A stretch of 64,000 nt of DNA, taken from Panorpa germanica (taxonomy: Eukaryota; Arthropoda; Insecta; Mecoptera; Panorpidae). This document shows positions 59,270 to 64,000 of the stretch, piece by piece. Each line of letters begins with the position of its first letter. Positions within the stretch are counted from its first letter, which is position 1. Made by a program: the position numbers and the translations under genes. The stretch is from NCBI GenBank assembly GCA_963678705.1, contig OY783219.1, positions 13,082,001 to 13,146,000 of the forward strand. The letters run 5' to 3'. A model generated the notes under the pieces. The model was not told where the DNA came from, made no database searches, and saw only the letters and a program-made list of their open reading frames with translations.

Positions 59270-60860
59270 ACATTAAATATAGAAAGCAATAAATGTCAAG
59301 CGGAAAGAAATGGTCATGGAAAATTTGGTCATTTCTTCAAAAACTGATAAATTGGGCCACACCGTAAAATGTGAAAAGGAAGGGGTCAGAATAGCTTGAA
59401 ATGTATGGCCCCTAAAGGATATCTTGACCTAATTATGCTGTTAAATTTGGAGTTAAATAATCGTTTTAGACTCCAGATAAATATCACTCCATAGGGAACA
59501 ATGGAGTAAATGAGAGACAAATTTATTTGACGTGTGATTACACCAACTATTCAGAAAAAAAAAAAAAAAATTTAAACAACGTAAAGATAACGTAAAGTTG
59601 AATATGTTATTAAAAATGAACGTGTAACACTTTCTATGGATCAAATATTGATGGTATTATTTACTAACTATACTATGTACTCATTATTATAATTAGATAG
59701 ATAGCACGACTAGTACAAACTTTAACAAAAAATTTGCTTACTTAGCATGAAATCCTTCCAACTCATACCACGCGGATGAAACACAACTTTTAAATCGAAT
59801 TGTACCACGATAAAATTCTAAAATAATTATATATCCAAGTCTAGGGAGAAAATGTCAATGTAGGGAAAAAAAAGATAATGTAACATTTGACTAATTTAGA
59901 TGTGGTGATTTAGAAACATGGGAAAAATTATCAGTACTTGCTTTTCTAAATTATTACTAATGTTCAGTGCAGTGTCACAATATCACAATAATGTTAAAAA
60001 CACAAATTGTAGAAAAAGAATCTTCTATCAGATTAATAATAACAATTTTCATCTTACGGCTCACTGGTAAAATACTGCAAAACACTTTTTGTAACCATTT
60101 TTTCAATATGAAGCAAATCATCAAAATTGAAACTGGAATACAAAATATTCGGAATTGGTACACCTAATTTAGTGTTTATTTATCAGCTTTCCCGCCAATT
60201 TGCCTCATTCAAACTAATCTATAAATAAAAAACGATTAGAAACATATTTACATATATTTTAATCAAAATTTAACAGATTGTACTATAAAATGTAACCCAA
60301 TTTCCAATTTCGAGGTATTCAAAACTTAGTAACATTGCCATTAGTATTCTTATTTCTTATTATGTAAGACATTCGCTAATGAATTTCATCCAGTTAATTA
60401 GTTTATTGTTTTCGCTCAGGCTTGTTTCTCTTATTGCATCAATCACTTCACCTTACGTCACTTTCTCGGATCCGGTTCCCGTTTCTGTGTGAACGGGTCC
60501 TAATGAGGATTGTTAATTCTTAAATTCCATTAAGAATTCGTTATGTGAACAATTGTTTGCAAACAAATTGAATTCGAAGGAATTGTTTTGATGCCGTGTC
60601 TACCATCTTCCATGTCTCATTGTAATTGCACTAATGGAAAGTCCCCGGGCACATTTTAATAACAATTCAAATTTGTTTTAATTATTCAACTATTTATAAA
60701 TGATGGAATTTATGCTAATGTATATGTAAATTAGTTTAGATTATCAAATATGTTAAAAGCTGTTCTATTAAGGGCAAGACATATAACATTTTAATAACAC
60801 GTTGAAAACTGAAAATTTTACTGTTATTTACATCGTGTGTAGATTCAATTTGAAGAATAA
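59270..60860. other. Intergenic AT-rich DNA, nothing recognised
   Basis: No convincing gene or element. Short inverted words (AATTCTTAAATTCCATTAAG near 60508) are too short to call. Confidence 0.4.
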
Positions 60861-63800
60861 TTTCTGAATGATTTTCTGCAAACTACTCTTTTAGTTAAAT
60901 TAAGACATTCTTAAACATTATGTACCAGTTACTGGACAGGCAAACAAATTTACTGCCACAATGATTATGAAGAATAATTCTGCAAATTGCTGTTGCATTT
61001 AAAGTGTTTAAAATTATCTTTGATAGTATAATACACACTATTTCTCCTTAAGAACTTATAATAACTGTAAATTATTCCTTCGAATAATTTGAAGACAATT
61101 CTAATTCATCTCGTGCTTGCTTCCATTAAGATTACCACTATTTCTGTAAGGCCGGTTTCGGAGAAAGTTCCTAAAGATGCAAGGTTGTTTGAAGAATGCT
61201 CCAATAGTTGAATTGGAAATACATAGAAAGTGATTATGTATTTAATGATAAAAGAAACACCACTATTGTAAGACTGGCTTCGGAAAAGTGGCTCAAGATG
61301 AAAAGGGAAATACTTCTTGCAGTAATTCTGCAAATTCTTCTTGCATTTGAAATAGACAATCTTATTTTCGTTGTAAGAAAACACAACTTCTTCTTAAGGA
61401 TTTCGTTTATTGTAAATTGTTTCTGCAGATAATTTGAAGATACTTTTAATTCATGTTGAAGTTATTTCCAGTGAGATATCATTACTTCTGCAAGGCAGGA
61501 TACGGAGAGAGTTTCTAAAGATGCAAGGTTGTTTGAAGAATGCTCTGATAGTTGAATTGGAAATACATAGAAAGTGATTATGTATTTAATGGTAAAAGAA
61601 ACACCACTATCGTAAGACTGGCTTTGGAAAAGTGGCTCAAGATGAAAACGCAAACACTTCCTGCAGTAATTCTGCAAATTCTTCTTGCATTTGAAATGGA
61701 CAATCTTATTTTCGTTGTAAGAAAACACAACTTCTTCCTGCAGATAATTTGAAGATACGTTTAATTCATGTTTAGGTTACTTCCAGTGAGATATCATTAC
61801 TTCTGCAAGGCAGGATACGGAGAAAGTTTCTAAAGATGCAAGGTTGTTTGAAGAATGCTCTGATAGTTGAATTGGAAATACATGGAAATTCATAACGTGT
61901 TTACTAGCAAAAGAAACAATTATTGTAAGACTGGCTTCGGATAACTGGCTCAAGAGGAAAAGGCAAACACTTACTGTAGTAATTCTGCAAATTCTTCTTT
62001 CATTTGAAATGGACAATCTTATTTTCATTGTAACAAAACACAACTTCTTTTTAAGGATTCCCTTTTTTGTAAATTATTCTTGCAGATAAATTGAAGATAC
62101 TTTTAATTCTTGTCGTGCTTGCTTCCAGTAAGATTACCACTATTTCTGTAAAGCAGGTTTTGGAGAAAATTTCTAGAGATGCAATGTTTTTTGAAGAATA
62201 CTCTGATATTTTTATTGGAAATACATGGAAATTTATTATGTATTTAATGGTGAAGGAAACACCGTTACTGCAAGACTGGCTGTGGAAAACTAGCTGAATA
62301 TGTCAAGCCAAATACTTTCTGAAGTAATTCTGCAATTTTACTTTAAATTTAGAACAGACAACCTTATTTTCGTTGTAAGAAAACACAACTTCTACTTAAG
62401 GATTTCGTTTTTTCTAAATTATTCCTGCAGATAAATTAAATATGCTTTTAATTCTTGTCGTACTTACTTCCAGTAACATTACCATTACTTCTGCAAAGCG
62501 GGTTTGGAGAAAATTTCTAGGGATGCAAAGTTGTTTGAAGAATAATCTGATAGTTGAATTGAAAATACATGGAAATTCATAATGTGTTTACTAGCAAAAA
62601 AACACCATTATTTTATTAAGACTTGCTTCTGAAAACTGGTTAGAGACGCTAAGGCAAACACTTCCTGTAATAATTCCTCAATTTTCTCTTGCATTTGAAA
62701 TAGACAATCTTATTTTCGTTGTAAGAAAGCGCAACTTCTTTTTAAGGATTCCGTTTTCTATAAATTTTTCCTGCAGATAAATTCAATATGTTTTTAATTC
62801 TTGTTGTACTTGCTTCCATTAAGATTATCACTATTTCTGCAAAGCAGGATACGGAGAAAGTTTCTAAAGGTGCAAGGTTGTTTGAATAATGCTCCGATAG
62901 TTGAATTGGAAATTATTGATGTGTGTACTAGCAAGAGAAACACCATTATTATAAGACTAGCTTCGGAAAACTGACTGAAGATGTCAAGGCAAACACTTTC
63001 TGCAGTAATTCTGCAAATTGCTCTTGCGTCATAAAAACAGAACTTCTACTTAAGTATTCCGTTTTATTTAAATTGTTCCTGCAGATAAATGGAATATGCT
63101 TTTAATTCTTGTCGTGCTTGCTTCCAATAAGGTTACCACTTTTTCTGCAAGGCGGGTTTTGGAGAAAATTTGCGTTTTCTGTAAATTGTTCTTGCAGATC
63201 AATTGAAGATACTTTTAAATCGTGTTGTACTTGCTTCCAGTAAGAGTAGCACTATTTCTGCAAAGCAGGTTAAGGAGAAAATTTCTAAAGGTACAAGGTT
63301 GTTTGAAGAATGCTCTTGTTAGTTTTAGTGGAACTTCATCGAAATTTATGATGTTTACTAGCCAGAGGAACACTTCTTTTGTAAAGCCGGATATAGAGAA
63401 CTGTTTCTGAATAAATTTCACTGTTTTTCATTTCCAATGTACAAGATTCATTTTCGTTGTGAAGCACACTATTACTTCTTCTTACGGATTTAGTTTTCTG
63501 TAAACCGCTTCTGCAGATAATCTGAAGATACTTTTAATTCGTGTTGTACTTGCTTCCAGTTAAAGTAGCACTACTTCTGTAAGGCAGGGCACGGAGAAAA
63601 TTTCTAAAGATTTATGCTGTCCACAAACGCTTTTATTGCAGATTTTGTATCATGTTGATCTACCTTCTGTTAAAACAAGCACTAGCACTGCACGCCCGGA
63701 TACGAAGATCATTTCTAAGTTGTTTAAGAATGCTTTGGTGGTTGAATTGGAAATAATTGGACATTCATGATATGCTTACTAGTGAAAGAACCACCACTTT

Positions 63801-64000
63801 TGAAAAGCCATGTATGGAAAACTATTTCTGAGAATGCAAATTTTTTATATAGTTCCTTATGATGCATAAATGCTTTTGGAGACGTAAACTCTTTCACGGC
63901 TATGTTGCTTATGAATAATTTTGGAAATTGCTCCACCATTTGAAATATAGAAACAAGATTTTGAATTGTCTTCATCTCTTTAACTTAGTTTTCTGTAAGT
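60860..64000. repeat. Tandem array, unit about 345 bp, running off the window
   Basis: The marker CTGCAGATAA recurs at about 61423, 61738, 62080, 62425, 62771, 63079, 63192 and 63511, giving spacings 315, 342, 345, 346, 308, 113 and 319. Other constant words are TTTCGTTGTAAGAAAACACA, GTGCTTGCTTCCA, GATGCAAGGTTGTTTGAAGA and GTAATTCTGCAAATTCTTC. Divergence between units rises towards both ends. Several short frames are open in more than one unit on either strand, but none is consistently open. Interpreted as a satellite-like or segmentally amplified repeat. Confidence 0.8.

Noticed and set aside
61106..62043. Three similar minus-strand frames of 88-92 codons as a gene family
   Set aside because: They arise from the tandem units; start positions and frames are not maintained in other units.
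60860..64000. CRISPR array
   Set aside because: Units are ~345 bp and diverged with no short identical repeats and unique spacers, and the window is eukaryotic.

Overview
The window is insect-like nuclear DNA: AT-rich, GT-AG introns, and dense interspersed repeats (terminal-inverted-repeat elements, Helitrons, tRNA-derived SINEs, several LINE clades). It contains one confidently identified gene. This is the heavy chain of cytoplasmic dynein-2, the retrograde intraflagellar-transport motor (orthologue of vertebrate DYNC2H1 and Drosophila btv). It lies on the minus strand, starts at ATG 48738-48736, and runs off the left edge inside the coiled-coil stalk. I placed 57 exons by hand. Phases agree at every junction, and the coding sum is 8706 nt (2902 codons) with no stop or frameshift. 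About two thirds of the protein is therefore here: tail, linker, AAA1-AAA4 and the first stalk helix. The rest of the stalk, the microtubule-binding domain, AAA5, AAA6 and the C-terminus lie beyond position 1. The LINE fragments look like types I associate with Hymenoptera and related insects, but the order is only a guess.

Layout: tail exons 48.7-32.0 kb; linker exons 29.3-22.6 kb; AAA1 20.2-17.4 kb; AAA2 17.4-13.2 kb; AAA3 12.5-9.4 kb; AAA4 8.4-4.2 kb; stalk 2.7-0 kb. A near-perfect RFX-type X-box sits about 96 bp upstream of the ATG, as expected for a ciliary gene.

The introns and the 15 kb upstream of the gene are mostly decayed mobile DNA. The most abundant family (A; termini ATGGGCTTGTGTCC, full copies about 635 bp) has at least ten copies. 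Families B, C, D and G are other terminal-inverted-repeat elements. I also see an intact small Helitron, a larger Helitron-like element with internal ~245-bp repeats, a hAT-like element with an 8-bp target duplication, a solo LTR, a tRNA-derived SINE family, and remnants of at least four LINE types and a mariner. Nesting in both directions (SINE in family A, and family A in SINE) gives a relative insertion history.

The right end (60.9-64.0 kb) is a tandem array with a ~345-bp unit that continues past the window. Upstream of the dynein gene there is no confidently identified second gene. Two short minus-strand open frames (52.8 and 57.9 kb) are reported as possible exons only.
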